Shown here: piece after piece, positions 7,639 through 15,733 of the stretch
How positions within the stretch are numbered: position 1 is the first letter of the stretch
Layout of the letters: the number at the start of each line of letters is the position of its first letter
Origin: Planctomycetota bacterium
Lineage (GTDB): Bacteria; Planctomycetota; UBA1135
NCBI GenBank assembly: GCA_021776925.1
Contig: JAJFFB010000067.1
Coordinates: forward strand, 1 to 41,876
Direction of reading: 5' to 3'
DNA length: 41,876 nt
Position numbers and translations under genes: made by a program
Notes under the pieces: generated by a model
Told to the model about the DNA's origin: nothing
The model's input: the letters and a program-made list of their open reading frames with translations, nothing else
Databases searched by the model: none

Positions 7639-8100
7639 ATGAAAATGCCCGCGCCCTCAGAAGGCCACCTCAAGTTGGAAATGCTGGCTGGATTCTGGGA
7701 AGGAGAAGAGACCATGCATCCCTCCCAGTGGGATCCGAATGGAGGCAACGCGATCGGAAGGAACCGGAACGAGATCGGACTCAATGGATTCGCGTTGACC
7801 TCCCAATACGAACAGGAGCGAGAGGGCGTCATCACCTTCTCCGGTCACGGTGTCTACACCTATGATCCGCAGGAGGACCGCTACTCCCTCCATTGGTTCG
7901 ATTCCATGGGCACTCCCCCCGAGGTCTTCGTCGGCGGCTTCGAGGGCGATGTTCTGATCCTGACCCATGGCGGACCGGGGATGCACGCACGCATGACCAG
8001 CGATTTTTCCACCCCTGGAATCATGCAGGCCAAGATGGAGATGTCGCCCGATGGGAAGGATTGGAAGCTGTTCTTCGAGGCGGTCTACAAGTGCACCTGA
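7639..8100 (+). CDS. DUF1579-family protein
   Basis: This 153-residue protein begins KMPAPSEGHLKLEMLAGFWE, the entry motif of DUF1579 proteins, which are predicted calycin-like beta-barrels. It continues with alternating beta segments (LTSQYEQEREGVITFSGHGV, YDPQEDRYSLHWFDSMG, GDVLILTHGG) and ends with MSPDGKDWKLFFEAVY. The biochemical role of the family is not established; a barrel binding a small molecule is the usual guess. A good ribosome-binding site (GTAGGAGAACACC) precedes the ATG. It lies between the S41 peptidase and the VOC protein, all in one direction with short gaps, and may share a transcript with them. Confidence 0.85.
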   Translation: MKMPAPSEGHLKLEMLAGFWEGEETMHPSQWDPNGGNAIGRNRNEIGLNGFALTSQYEQEREGVITFSGHGVYTYDPQEDRYSLHWFDSMGTPPEVFVGGFEGDVLILTHGGPGMHARMTSDFSTPGIMQAKMEMSPDGKDWKLFFEAVYKCT

Positions 8101-8124
8101 TCTGACGACTGCTAGGATTCCTCC

Positions 8125-8469
8125 ATGCAAGTCCACTACCTTGAAATCGTTACACCAGACGTCGAGGCCGTGTGCGCGGCCTACGCCCGGATTCACGGGG
8201 TCGAGTTCAGCGAGCCCGAGGCCGCCCTGGGAAACGCCAGGACCGCGGCGCTTTCTGGGGGGGGGCTAGTCGGGGTGCGTGCACCCATGCATGAGATGGA
8301 GGAGCCAGTGGTGCGGCCCTACTGCCTGGTCGACGATATCGACGCAGCGGCGCAGGCAGCCACCGATGCCGGCGCCGAGATCGCCCATCCACCCATGGAA
8401 ATCCCCGGCCACGGCAAATTTGCGATCTTCATCCAGGGTGGCGTCCATCACGGCCTGTGGCAGGCGTGA
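8125..8469 (+). CDS. VOC (glyoxalase/dioxygenase fold) protein
   Basis: This 114-residue protein is the size of a two-module VOC (beta-alpha-beta-beta-beta) protein. The first module starts VHYLEIVTPDVEAVCAAY; the second has YCLVDDIDAAAQAATDAGAE and GHGKFAIFIQGGVHHGLWQ. Possible metal ligands are a His near the start (residue 4) and a Glu/His in the last strand, but the exact set cannot be fixed by eye. The reaction is unknown; relatives act as lyases, dioxygenases or resistance proteins. The gene crosses a run of nine G near 8257-8265, and the frame is intact through it. It converges with the AraC regulator gene, whose end is 17 bases away. Confidence 0.8.
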   Translation: MQVHYLEIVTPDVEAVCAAYARIHGVEFSEPEAALGNARTAALSGGGLVGVRAPMHEMEEPVVRPYCLVDDIDAAAQAATDAGAEIAHPPMEIPGHGKFAIFIQGGVHHGLWQA

Positions 8470-8486
8470 TCACCAGATGAAGGCTT

Positions 8487-9419
8487 TCATAGGTGACGCC
8501 GATGGTCTTGTGGGCTGACGCCTCGCACTCGTTTGAATGCGGTGCTGAAGGTGAAGGGACTGTTGTAACCCACCTCGTGCGCGACACCGCCCACGGTTGC
8601 GCCCGGTTCACGCAGCAGGTCCGCGGCCAGGGCGAGGCGTCGTCCGGTCAGGAAGTTCATCGGCGGCTCTCCTACCAGGTCGTGAAAACGGCGGGCGAGA
8701 GTCGCGCGCGACACGCCGACCTCGGCGGCGAGCAGGGCCAGCGTCCAGGGGTGGGCGGGGCTGTTGTGCATGAGGCGCAACACGTGTCCGACGATCCGAT
8801 CGCTTTGCGCACGGTACCACGCCGGAGCTTCGGCTTCGGGCCGGACGAACCACGCGCGTAGCGCTGAAATGAGGAGCAGGTCCAGCAGGCGGTCGAGCAC
8901 TGCGGTCTGGCCGGGTTCGTCCTTGACCACCTCGTCGCCGAGCAGTGGGATCAAAGGGCAGTCCCATTGATCCTTCGCCAGCGTCAGCAGCGGCGGCAAG
9001 GAACGCAACACGCTGTCGCTGATGTCACCCATCGATTCGTAGGTGCCGACGAGCATGACCGTGGAGCCAGCGGGGTCGTTGCCCCACGTTCGAACTCCAA
9101 GCGACATTGGCTCGGCCATGGGCACGCCGTCGACCGCACAACAGTGTTGTCCGGGATGAATCACCACGTCGGTTGGGCTGCCGGGGTCATCGGCGACCGT
9201 GTACGGATCCGGGCCTCGGGCAATCGCCACGTCGCCAGGGCCGAGATGCAGCGGCGCGCCGTGGTCAGGAATGACCCAAGCCTCGCCCTGGGCGAGGGCG
9301 AGCAGGGTGAGGGGTGCCCGGTCGACCACCCGCAAGGACCACGGTGGGTTCATCACCGCACGCAACACGAAAGCGCCTCGGGCGCGTGGACCATCCAGCA
9401 GACCGGAGACGGCGTCCAT
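8487..9419 (-). CDS. AraC-family transcriptional regulator with cupin-type N-terminal domain
   Basis: The ATG at 9419 gives 310 residues; an in-frame GTG at 9443 would add eight. The N-terminal two-thirds is a cupin_6-type effector domain (MDAVSGLLDGPRARGAFVLR, then LGPGDVAIARGPDPYTVADD). A linker helix region follows, and the C-terminal ~100 residues carry two helix-turn-helix units: WTLALLAAEVGVSRATLARR and VGGVAHEVGYNSPFTFSTAF, followed by FKRVRGVSPQDHRR, the AraC signature. It is divergently transcribed from the SnoaL-NmrA gene at 9501, the usual layout for a regulator of that neighbour. The combination of this regulator with an NmrA-type oxidoreductase is common in actinobacteria, which makes transfer worth considering. 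Confidence 0.92.
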   Translation of the reverse strand: MDAVSGLLDGPRARGAFVLRAVMNPPWSLRVVDRAPLTLLALAQGEAWVIPDHGAPLHLGPGDVAIARGPDPYTVADDPGSPTDVVIHPGQHCCAVDGVPMAEPMSLGVRTWGNDPAGSTVMLVGTYESMGDISDSVLRSLPPLLTLAKDQWDCPLIPLLGDEVVKDEPGQTAVLDRLLDLLLISALRAWFVRPEAEAPAWYRAQSDRIVGHVLRLMHNSPAHPWTLALLAAEVGVSRATLARRFHDLVGEPPMNFLTGRRLALAADLLREPGATVGGVAHEVGYNSPFTFSTAFKRVRGVSPQDHRRHL

Positions 9420-9444
9420 GGACCGAAGTTTAGACGAAAACACA

Positions 9445-9461
9445 TGAAATTGATAGTTTCA
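9445..9461. promoter_or_regulatory. Dyad in the divergent promoter region (candidate operator)
   Basis: TGAAA (9445-9449) and TTTCA (9457-9461) form an inverted repeat with a 7-base spacer, in an AT-rich patch between the regulator gene and the divergent SnoaL-NmrA gene. It is a candidate binding site for the AraC-type regulator. AraC proteins more often use direct repeats, so this is a guess based on place and symmetry. Confidence 0.3.
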
Positions 9462-9500
9462 GCTATGGATCGTCTAATAAACGCCCCCTACTCTTCGAGC

Positions 9501-10781
9501 ATGTCACATCCAAACCCGAACCCACCGACCATGGCAAGAGCAAGGTCGCAGCATTCGGCGCTCGCACAGCGATTCGTACACGAGGTCGTAATTCAGGGGC
9601 GGATGGACACCCTTGGTGAATTGGTGCATGCGCAGTACCGCTACCACGGTCCAGCGGGGGTGACCGCCGCGGGCCGGGACGGCGCCGAGCAACTCATCTC
9701 GGGATTCAGGGCCGCCTTTTCCGATCTGCACGCGGAGGTGACCTCGGTGATCGCCCAGGATGACCGGGTTGCCATGACCCTGACCATGACCGGAACCCAC
9801 GATGGCGCAGGAATGGGGGTGGACCCCACCGGTAGGAAAATCGAAATGCCGGTGGTCCTCGTCAGTCGCTTCGAAGGCGGCCTGATCATCGAGGAATGGG
9901 AGTACTACGACGCGGCCAAGTTGCGGAGCGACTTCGCTCCCGGGCCGGGTTCTGATCTCATGACTACGCTGGTGATCGGGGGTCGAGGGAAAACCGGGCG
10001 ACGGGTCTGCGAGCGGCTCGCCACCGCCGGCCTTCCGGTACGTGCGGCCTCGCGCTCGGGCGAAACCCGTTTTGATTGGGAAGACGAGACCACCTGGGCT
10101 CCAGCTCTGGACGGGGTCGACGCGGTTTATCTCACCTACTATCCCGACCTGGCCTTCCCAGGCGCAGCGGAAACCGTGGGTGCTTTCGCCGACCGCGCGG
10201 TTGCCATGGGTGTCGAGCGCATCGTGTTGCTCTCCGGACGCGGCGAAGAAGGCGCCCGGCATAGCGAAGAACGGGTGAAAAATTCGGGAGCCGACTGGAC
10301 GATCGTGCGCTGTGCCTTCTTCAATCAAAACTTCAGCGAGACCTTCGCCGAGCCGGTGCGCCACGGCGTGCTCTCCATGCCCGGAGGGGAAACCCAGGAA
10401 CCCTTCCTCGACGCGGAGGACATCGCCGATGTGGTTTTTGCCGCACTGACCGACCCGCGCCACATCGGCAAGCTGTACGAATTGACCGGCCCCCGGCTTC
10501 TGACGTTGTCCCAGGCCGCGGCCGAAATCAGCGCGGCGATTGGGCGTGAAGTCCAATACCTGCCAACCACTTCGCAGGATTACGCCGCCGAGCTGGTTCA
10601 ATCGGGGATGCCTGCAGAGGAGGCCGTGCCGATCTCCGAGCTGATTGCAGCGGTCCTCGATGGTCGCAATTCCTATCTCAGCGACGGTGTGCAGCAGGCC
10701 CTCGGCCGCCCGCCGCGCGACTTCGCCGATTACGCTCGCGCCGCCGCAGCCGGTGGGGCCTGGGACCTGACCAAACTCTGA
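9501..10781 (+). CDS. SnoaL-like domain fused to NmrA-type NAD(P)-binding oxidoreductase
   Basis: This 426-residue protein joins two domains that are usually separate. Residues ~12-145 form a SnoaL/ester cyclase-like alpha+beta barrel (ALAQRFVHEVVIQGRMDTLG, YHGPAGVTAAGRDGAEQLI, DPTGRKIEMPVVLVSRFEGG, IIEEWEYYD). From Met 154 an NmrA-like Rossmann domain follows, starting TTLVIGGRGKTGRRV with the GxxGxxG nucleotide loop and including VYLTYYPDLAFPG, IVLLSGRGEEGA, DWTIVRCAFFNQNF and DIADVVFAALTDPRH. The second part resembles NAD(P)H-dependent or NAD(P)-sensing proteins of the atypical SDR class. The frame between domains is open with no stop. ATGs at 9465, 9501 and 9531 are all possible; 9501 was chosen as a compromise. 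Confidence 0.82.
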   Translation: MSHPNPNPPTMARARSQHSALAQRFVHEVVIQGRMDTLGELVHAQYRYHGPAGVTAAGRDGAEQLISGFRAAFSDLHAEVTSVIAQDDRVAMTLTMTGTHDGAGMGVDPTGRKIEMPVVLVSRFEGGLIIEEWEYYDAAKLRSDFAPGPGSDLMTTLVIGGRGKTGRRVCERLATAGLPVRAASRSGETRFDWEDETTWAPALDGVDAVYLTYYPDLAFPGAAETVGAFADRAVAMGVERIVLLSGRGEEGARHSEERVKNSGADWTIVRCAFFNQNFSETFAEPVRHGVLSMPGGETQEPFLDAEDIADVVFAALTDPRHIGKLYELTGPRLLTLSQAAAEISAAIGREVQYLPTTSQDYAAELVQSGMPAEEAVPISELIAAVLDGRNSYLSDGVQQALGRPPRDFADYARAAAAGGAWDLTKL

Positions 10782-10832
10782 GGTTGCTTGCGGATGAACT
10801 TCCGGGGGATTCCGTACCATGGATCGGAAAGC

Positions 10833-11372
10833 ATGAACCGCTGGATTGCACTCTTTCGCGGCATCAACGTCGGCGGCCACAACATCCTGCCGATGGCGGA
10901 GCTCCGCAAGAACCTCGATGCTCTGGGGCTCAAGCGCGTCCGCACCTACATTCAAAGCGGCAACGCGGTTTTTGATTCCTCCGCCAGATCGTCAGCGGCA
11001 TTGTCCAAAAAGCTCTCCCATAGCGTAGAAGAGCATCATGGATTCCGCCCGCAACTCCTTCTTCTCAGCCTCGATGAATTGAAGGCCGCGGTCAAAGCCA
11101 ATCCGTACCCCGAGGCCGCCTCCGATCCGACAACCCTTCATTTCACTTTTCTTGCCGAGCCGGTTCTCCAACTGGACACTGCCGCGCTCGATGCGTTGAA
11201 GGTGGCAAGCGAACGCTACCTGCTGACCGATCGAGTTTTCTATCTGCATGCCCCCGATGGGATTGGCCGCTCCAAACTCGCGGCCAAGGTCGAAAAGCAC
11301 CTCGGCGTGTTGACCACGTCCCGGAACTTCCGCACAGTCGAGAAGCTGGTTTCCATGGCCGAGGAGGAGTAA
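10833..11372 (+). CDS. DUF1697-family protein
   Basis: This 179-residue protein begins WIALFRGINVGGHNILPMAE and continues LRKNLDALGLKRVRTYIQSG, the signature of DUF1697. The middle has the GFRPQLLLLSLDELKAAVKA and NPYPEAASDPTTLHFTFL segments, and the C-terminus has GIGRSKLAAKVEKHLGVLTT SRNFRTVEKL, which is the conserved end of the family. Structure-solved relatives have a ferredoxin-like fold, but no reaction is known. The ATG at 10833 starts directly at the conserved N-terminus; an in-frame start at 10788 would add 15 residues without support. It lies 51 bases after the fusion gene in the same direction. Confidence 0.88.
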   Translation: MNRWIALFRGINVGGHNILPMAELRKNLDALGLKRVRTYIQSGNAVFDSSARSSAALSKKLSHSVEEHHGFRPQLLLLSLDELKAAVKANPYPEAASDPTTLHFTFLAEPVLQLDTAALDALKVASERYLLTDRVFYLHAPDGIGRSKLAAKVEKHLGVLTTSRNFRTVEKLVSMAEEE

Positions 11373-11470
11373 GAGAAGCTCCTTCTGAAACTTGAAGGAA
11401 TCCCGTGCGTAGACAATTCCGCTTCCAGATCCTGAAAGACTGGTTAGGCGGATATTTGTAGAATGCAACG

Positions 11471-11641
11471 ATGGATACCAATGAGAATAAGGTCAGCGTC
11501 ATTCCTGGCGCGGCAATCCTGGGATGCCTGGTTACCGGAGTTGTGGGCCTGAAAATTGCCCTTGAGAATGACGATGGTATTGGAGTTATTGGTGCTGCCA
11601 TTGCGTTCGGAGTTGTCGTTCTCATTTCCTTTCGCAAGTAA
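11471..11641 (+). CDS. Small two-helix membrane protein
   Basis: This 56-residue frame begins MDTNENKVSVIPG and has two hydrophobic segments, AAILGCLVTGVVGLKIAL (~14-31) and GVIGAAIAFGVVVLIS (~37-52), separated by the acidic turn ENDDG. It ends with a short basic tail (FRK). No family is recognised. Upstream, the perfect GTTAGGC heptamer at 11443-11449 would fit an integron crossover box, but no partner arm is found. The gene ends where an AlkD-like scrap begins, which suggests local rearrangement. Confidence 0.55.
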   Translation: MDTNENKVSVIPGAAILGCLVTGVVGLKIALENDDGIGVIGAAIAFGVVVLISFRK

Positions 11642-11782
11642 TTGGCCTTCGAGCTCTATGACACTGGCAATGGGGATGCGATGTATCTGGCCGGAATGAT
11701 TTCCGCCGGTTCCCGCATGACCAAGAAGCCGGGTCGCTACCGCGAGCAAGCATGTGCAGGACACGGTCGGATTGACCTATGA
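11642..11782 (+). pseudogene. Internal fragment of an AlkD-like gene
   Basis: This short frame reads LAFELYDTGNGDAMYLAGMI, then SAGSRMTKK, before running into unrelated sequence and a TGA. The first ~29 residues align with LAIELWSSGNIDARLLATMI and the following ADPARMT of the complete AlkD-like gene at 36204-36893, with the same spacing of LA-EL, GN-DA, LA-MI and RMT. It therefore looks like a leftover of a third AlkD-like gene, lacking both ends. No protein of use is expected. Confidence 0.6.
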
Positions 11783-11832
11783 CCCCACGCCGCCGTCTGG
11801 AACCTAAATCACGCCCCGGACCTCTCTCGACC

Positions 11833-13812
11833 ATGCTCCGATTCCCAACCGGCATTCTCCTCGGCCTCATCCACTGTCCTCTGGCGCTGGCCTCCGGGGC
11901 GCAGGAACCATCACCTCAACCAGAAGGGGAAATTTTGTCCGCTCTTCGGAGTCTCGACGATCACCTCATGGGCAAGACACTCTTGAGCGAGGCAGAGTTC
12001 GCTGGATGGAAGGAGCTCCTTGATGAAAGAAAGGCCGGTTTTGGCGATCAACCCGATGCAAAGCTGATCTCTGCAGCGTTGGAACTGGTGGCTGATTATG
12101 AAGCCATAGAAGGCCCCATGTTCATCGGGGAAGCGACCAATAGTGGCTTCCAGAGAAAAAACATGAAGGTCGACCTCCACAGCGCTGTGCTTGTGGTCAT
12201 GCAGGCGATCGTGGACCACTTCTACACCTCCGAAACCTTGATGGGGCATGAAGCTCTACTCGGTAGTTTCAGCTTCAAGAGCGCAGACTATTTTCCGGGA
12301 GCCGTGGAACCGCCTTCGGATCCGGAGAGGGTTCATGCTGTAGTCATCAGCGCAAGCTGTTTGAAGACCTTTGGTCATCCGGTGATCAATGACAGCAAGC
12401 CGGCGCGTAAGCCAACCGGCACCTACCTGGTGCCCGGAACCGTCGCTACCATTTGGGTCCCCGAGTCCATGGTCGGCATGGGCTACGAGATCCGGATCGG
12501 GGCCCATTCTTGGGACATGTCCAGCAGGCCCAGGATCAAGCGCCTGGATCGGTGCTCGATCGTTTACCCAATCAACCGTCCGGAAATGAAAGTGTCCAGT
12601 CCACTGGGCGGCGGGATCTACATCGAAGTTCCCGACCAGGCCGATGCCGGTGTGGTCCAGATCCGGATCAAGAACGCAGTCCGCTCTCCGTACTTCTCTT
12701 CCAAACCCTTTCATCAAACGTCCTTGGCCGAATGGAAGGCCGTCGAACGGAATCACCCAGCGCCCTGGGCGGATTTCCAATCCGAAAAGATGCTGATTCA
12801 GGTCCCGACCAGCTGGATCTACAAATTCGACGACCCGGCCACCCTATTGAAGGATTGGGATCATGCCATGGACGCGGTCTCCGACCTGATGGGTTTCCCC
12901 CACGTTCGCAGCAGGGAGGCCCTATATCTCCAAGCGGACGTGATCATCCGCAGTGGAGCCTATTCGCCGGGTTATCCGCAGGTCAACGCCACCTACAACC
13001 CGAACAAGGACTACGGCGGCAACCACGACCACTATTTCCTGACCGGCCCTCAGCGTTCTCCCGCCTGGACACTTCATGAGATGGGACACGCGCAGCTCTT
13101 CCAGAAGCTCCAGGGAGAGACCGAAGCCGTGGTCAACCTTCTTTACGTGGCGGCGATGAACCAGAAGTTCGGCATGAGTCTGGATGAGGCGTTTTATCGA
13201 TCTCGAAGGTACGACAACGACTTCATGACCCTGGCCAATACCGCGATCACCTGGATGGCGTCGGAGAACTTCCGGTTGGAGAAGCCTATGGTGGGGGCCG
13301 AGATGCAATACCAGCTCAAGGGGCACGCCAAGTACGTCGAAATCGCCAGGCTCTTCGGCTGGGAAGTGCTGAACCGATACTGGTACTCCATCAACGAGGA
13401 CTACGAGGCCGGGATCAAACTCAAGGGCAGTCGCAACAACGGCAACACCAATAACCTGATCCTGAGGATGTCCCGATCCGCTGGAGTGGACGTCACCCCA
13501 CTGATCCATTTCTGGGGCAGGCATCCCGACGACGTCGTAGCCATGAAGGCTTCCATTACCGCGGCATCACTGCCGCCCTCGACCAAGATCTATGATCTTC
13601 TGGTGCAATACCAAGATTCCATTCCTGCCGACAACGAGGGATTTCGAGCCTTTGCCGCGAGTTGGTGGGAGAAACAGCCATCTTCGAAGGGACATATGAC
13701 CGAGAAGTACCATGCAAGCCTGTGGGATTCATGGAATGAAACCTATGCCAGCGAAATCCGGAGGAACATGCAGAAGATCATTGACCTGTATTTCCCTGAT
13801 GGGCGTCCATAG
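11833..13812 (+). CDS. Exported M60-type zinc metallopeptidase
   Basis: This 659-residue protein starts with a signal peptide (LRFPTGILLGLIHCPLALAS); an in-frame ATG at 11779 would put 18 basic residues in front. The zinc motif is HEMGH at residues 415-419 within TLHEMGHAQLFQKLQGETEA, where a Glu shortly after supplies the extra acidic residue of the HExxH(8-28)E pattern of peptidase M60 (enhancin/mucin-binding gluzincins). Around residues 190-300 the preceding beta-sandwich has GTYLVPGTVATIWVPESM and GGGIYIEVP, typical of the M60 N-terminal region. M60 enzymes are known to cleave glycosylated proteins such as mucins. It probably acts outside the cytoplasm. The 66 bases up to the next gene hold nothing clear. 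Confidence 0.87.
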   Translation: MLRFPTGILLGLIHCPLALASGAQEPSPQPEGEILSALRSLDDHLMGKTLLSEAEFAGWKELLDERKAGFGDQPDAKLISAALELVADYEAIEGPMFIGEATNSGFQRKNMKVDLHSAVLVVMQAIVDHFYTSETLMGHEALLGSFSFKSADYFPGAVEPPSDPERVHAVVISASCLKTFGHPVINDSKPARKPTGTYLVPGTVATIWVPESMVGMGYEIRIGAHSWDMSSRPRIKRLDRCSIVYPINRPEMKVSSPLGGGIYIEVPDQADAGVVQIRIKNAVRSPYFSSKPFHQTSLAEWKAVERNHPAPWADFQSEKMLIQVPTSWIYKFDDPATLLKDWDHAMDAVSDLMGFPHVRSREALYLQADVIIRSGAYSPGYPQVNATYNPNKDYGGNHDHYFLTGPQRSPAWTLHEMGHAQLFQKLQGETEAVVNLLYVAAMNQKFGMSLDEAFYRSRRYDNDFMTLANTAITWMASENFRLEKPMVGAEMQYQLKGHAKYVEIARLFGWEVLNRYWYSINEDYEAGIKLKGSRNNGNTNNLILRMSRSAGVDVTPLIHFWGRHPDDVVAMKASITAASLPPSTKIYDLLVQYQDSIPADNEGFRAFAASWWEKQPSSKGHMTEKYHASLWDSWNETYASEIRRNMQKIIDLYFPDGRP

Positions 13813-13871
13813 CTTTGCCGAGCGAGCCGATCGCCAGATATCGTCAGGGTGTACTCAGCCTGGATTGACTC

Positions 13872-14743
13872 TTGAACGCCATTCAACTCATCGTAGTTTG
13901 TGCTGGATCACTCCTGGGGTGCGCCACGTCTGTCGGTGAATCCCCTGACGATGGCGACGGCGCACCTATGGCAGTCCCCCCGCGGAAGCAGCTCCCACTC
14001 CTTCTATCGATGAGCTGCTGCTGTTCTACCCCACGAAGTACCCAGATGGCGATTGGGAGCCTGAGGGGCTAAATTTCGAGGATGTCTGGATTCAAACTCC
14101 AAATGGCACACGCATTCATGGGTGGTATTGTCCCAGGGCCAATCCGGTTGCCACCATCCTTTATCTCCACGGTAATGCTGGCAATCTATCGCATCGTGCG
14201 CCACTCCTCCGACGCCTTCACCAAGAGATCGGCGTTGCCACGCTGATCATCGACTACCGGGGCTATGGCCGCAGCGAAGGAACTCCATCCGTCGCTTTCG
14301 CGATCGAGGATGCCCGTGCAGCGCTGAAGTTCTTGGCTCGCAAGGCAATGATCCCAGAAACAAAGATTGTGCTCATGGGCCGCTCCCTCGGTGGGGCCCT
14401 CGCGATCGAGATCGCCGCCGAAGCGCCCGCGCGAGCGCTGGTTGTCGAAAGTTGTTTTTCTTCATTGGGGGATGCAGCGAGGTATCACTATCCAAGCCTT
14501 GCCTGGCTTGTCCCGCCGGCCAAGCTCGACGCATCGACCCGGATCTCGAGCTTTGACGGACCGTTGCTGCAAAGCCACGGCCAGGCCGACCGCATTGTCC
14601 CCTTCGAGCTCGGTCGCAAGCTGTTCCTCGCGGCAAATGAACCGAAGCAGTTCGTGCCCATCCCAGACGGCACCCACAACGATGCACCGTCCGCGGCCTA
14701 CTATGAACAGTTGAAACAATTTCTGGCGGGATTGAACCGCTAA
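13872..14743 (+). pseudogene. Alpha/beta-hydrolase lipoprotein, frameshifted
   Basis: From TTG 13872 one frame gives a lipoprotein signal (MNAIQLIVVCAGSLLGCATS, lipobox LLGC) and ends its sense near 13976. A second frame continues with DELLLFYPTKYPDGDWEPEG, TILYLHGNAGNLSHRAPLLR, LIIDYRGYGRSEG, then the nucleophile elbow GRSLGGALA, the acid in SHGQADRIVP and the His in DGTHNDAPS. This is a complete serine hydrolase of the BEM46/S33-like type. Adding one C to the six-C run at 13976-13981 joins the two into a 290-residue lipoprotein with a length divisible by three. As written, only the part after about 14333 has an own start, so the gene is either decayed or mis-sequenced by one base. Confidence 0.75.
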
Positions 14744-14754
14744 GCGGTGGCTCA

Positions 14755-15138
14755 ATGCGTGTTCGACCTTGGCCTGTCGGGCGCTATAGGTACGCGCTGC
14801 TTGCTGGCGCCTTTCTGGCTGTTCTGATTGGCATTTCCGTAGTGAACCTGCTGCGTGCATTCAAACGTCATGGAACTTCTGCGGACCCGAAGGTGGAAGC
14901 CACCGCCATCGTCGACACGGGGCCCTACCGGTTCTCGCGCAATCCGGCTTATCTCGCCGCGGGAGCCCTCCAGTGCGCTTTGGGATTGCTCCTCAACAGC
15001 GAGTGGATTCTCCTCATGGTCATGCCCGCCATGATCGTCATCCACAAATTCGTAGTGCTCAAGGAGGAAGCCTATTTGGAAGACAAGTTCGGCGAGGTGT
15101 ATCTTGATTGCAAATCGCGAGTTCGCCGTTGGCTCTAG
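14755..15138 (+). CDS. Short isoprenylcysteine methyltransferase-like membrane protein
   Basis: This 127-residue protein has the C-terminal part of the isoprenylcysteine carboxyl methyltransferase/PEMT-like family: a membrane helix (ALLAGAFLAVLIGISVVNLL), the linker FKRHGTSADPKVEATAIVDT, the conserved GPYRFSRNPAYLAAGALQ, another helix pair (LLLNSEWILLMVMPAMIVIH), and EEAYLEDKFGEVYLDCKSRV near the end. Family members usually have one or two further helices in front, about 25-40 residues more; these are absent here because the preceding gene ends 12 bases upstream. It could be a naturally short form or an N-terminally deleted one. It may methylate a lipid or thiol using SAM. Confidence 0.75.
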   Translation: MRVRPWPVGRYRYALLAGAFLAVLIGISVVNLLRAFKRHGTSADPKVEATAIVDTGPYRFSRNPAYLAAGALQCALGLLLNSEWILLMVMPAMIVIHKFVVLKEEAYLEDKFGEVYLDCKSRVRRWL

Positions 15139-15249
15139 CCATCGTTGGCGGATAGCCACCTGCTAGCATGGTCATATCTGATCGACCAGATCAGGTGCAC
15201 CGATGGCCCTCGGACGCGTCATCGGCGGACTCAAACCGGATGTGAAAAC

Positions 15250-15660
15250 ATGAGCCAGTGCAACGCAGATCTGATCCAGTACGCAAATGACGAGATCATT
15301 GGCCAGGGCAACTTCGACGTCGTGGATGAGGTTTTCGCCAGCGATTACGTGCTCCATTCCGGCGGCAAGGAATTTAATGGCACCGGTTTCGTCAGGCGGT
15401 TTATCGGCCAGCTTCGATCCGCGCTTCCCGATTTTCGCGTGTTGGAAGTCATAATCCTGACCGAGGCAGGAGATCCCCTCGCCTGGCAACGCACGCTGAG
15501 CGGAACGCATCAGGTCAACCTGATGGGAATCCCGCCCTCCGGGAAAAAGGTGGAGTGGAGAGACCTGCTGGTCACCCGTTTCGACGGCGGCAAGATCGCT
15601 GAAGAATGGGCGGTTTCGGACCTGGCCAGCCAGTTGCTTCTGAGTCTTCCCCGGGCCTGA
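15250..15660 (+). CDS. SnoaL-like / ester cyclase family protein
   Basis: This 136-residue protein has the SnoaL-like polyketide cyclase fold of the NTF2 superfamily: an N-terminal helix (LIQYANDEIIGQGNFDVVDE), YVLHSGGKEFNGTGFVRRFI, and the family hallmark GTHQVNLMGIPPSGKKVEWR followed by TRFDGGKIAEEWAVSDLASQ. The ATG at 15250 is taken because the in-frame extension to 15145 is basic and unlike the family. Most members outside polyketide clusters have no known substrate. It is a distant relative of the N-terminal half of the fusion protein at 9501-10781. Confidence 0.85.
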   Translation: MSQCNADLIQYANDEIIGQGNFDVVDEVFASDYVLHSGGKEFNGTGFVRRFIGQLRSALPDFRVLEVIILTEAGDPLAWQRTLSGTHQVNLMGIPPSGKKVEWRDLLVTRFDGGKIAEEWAVSDLASQLLLSLPRA

Positions 15661-15733
15661 GCCGCTGGTCACAGTCTGCTAATATCTGATCCTTCACTTT
15701 CCGTACCCAGAAGCCAATCCACCTAAACACAAA

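Noticed and set aside
8967..9500. Long upstream extension of the SnoaL-NmrA frame
   Set aside because: It is antisense to the AraC regulator, which has a full AraC signature; the real start is near 9501.
9504..10955. A 483-residue minus-strand frame over the SnoaL-NmrA gene
   Set aside because: The + strand protein has complete motifs; the antisense frame shows none.
11443..11449. GTTAGGC as the end of another attC site
   Set aside because: The heptamer is perfect, but no complementary AAC-containing arm with pairing lies 50-140 bases upstream.
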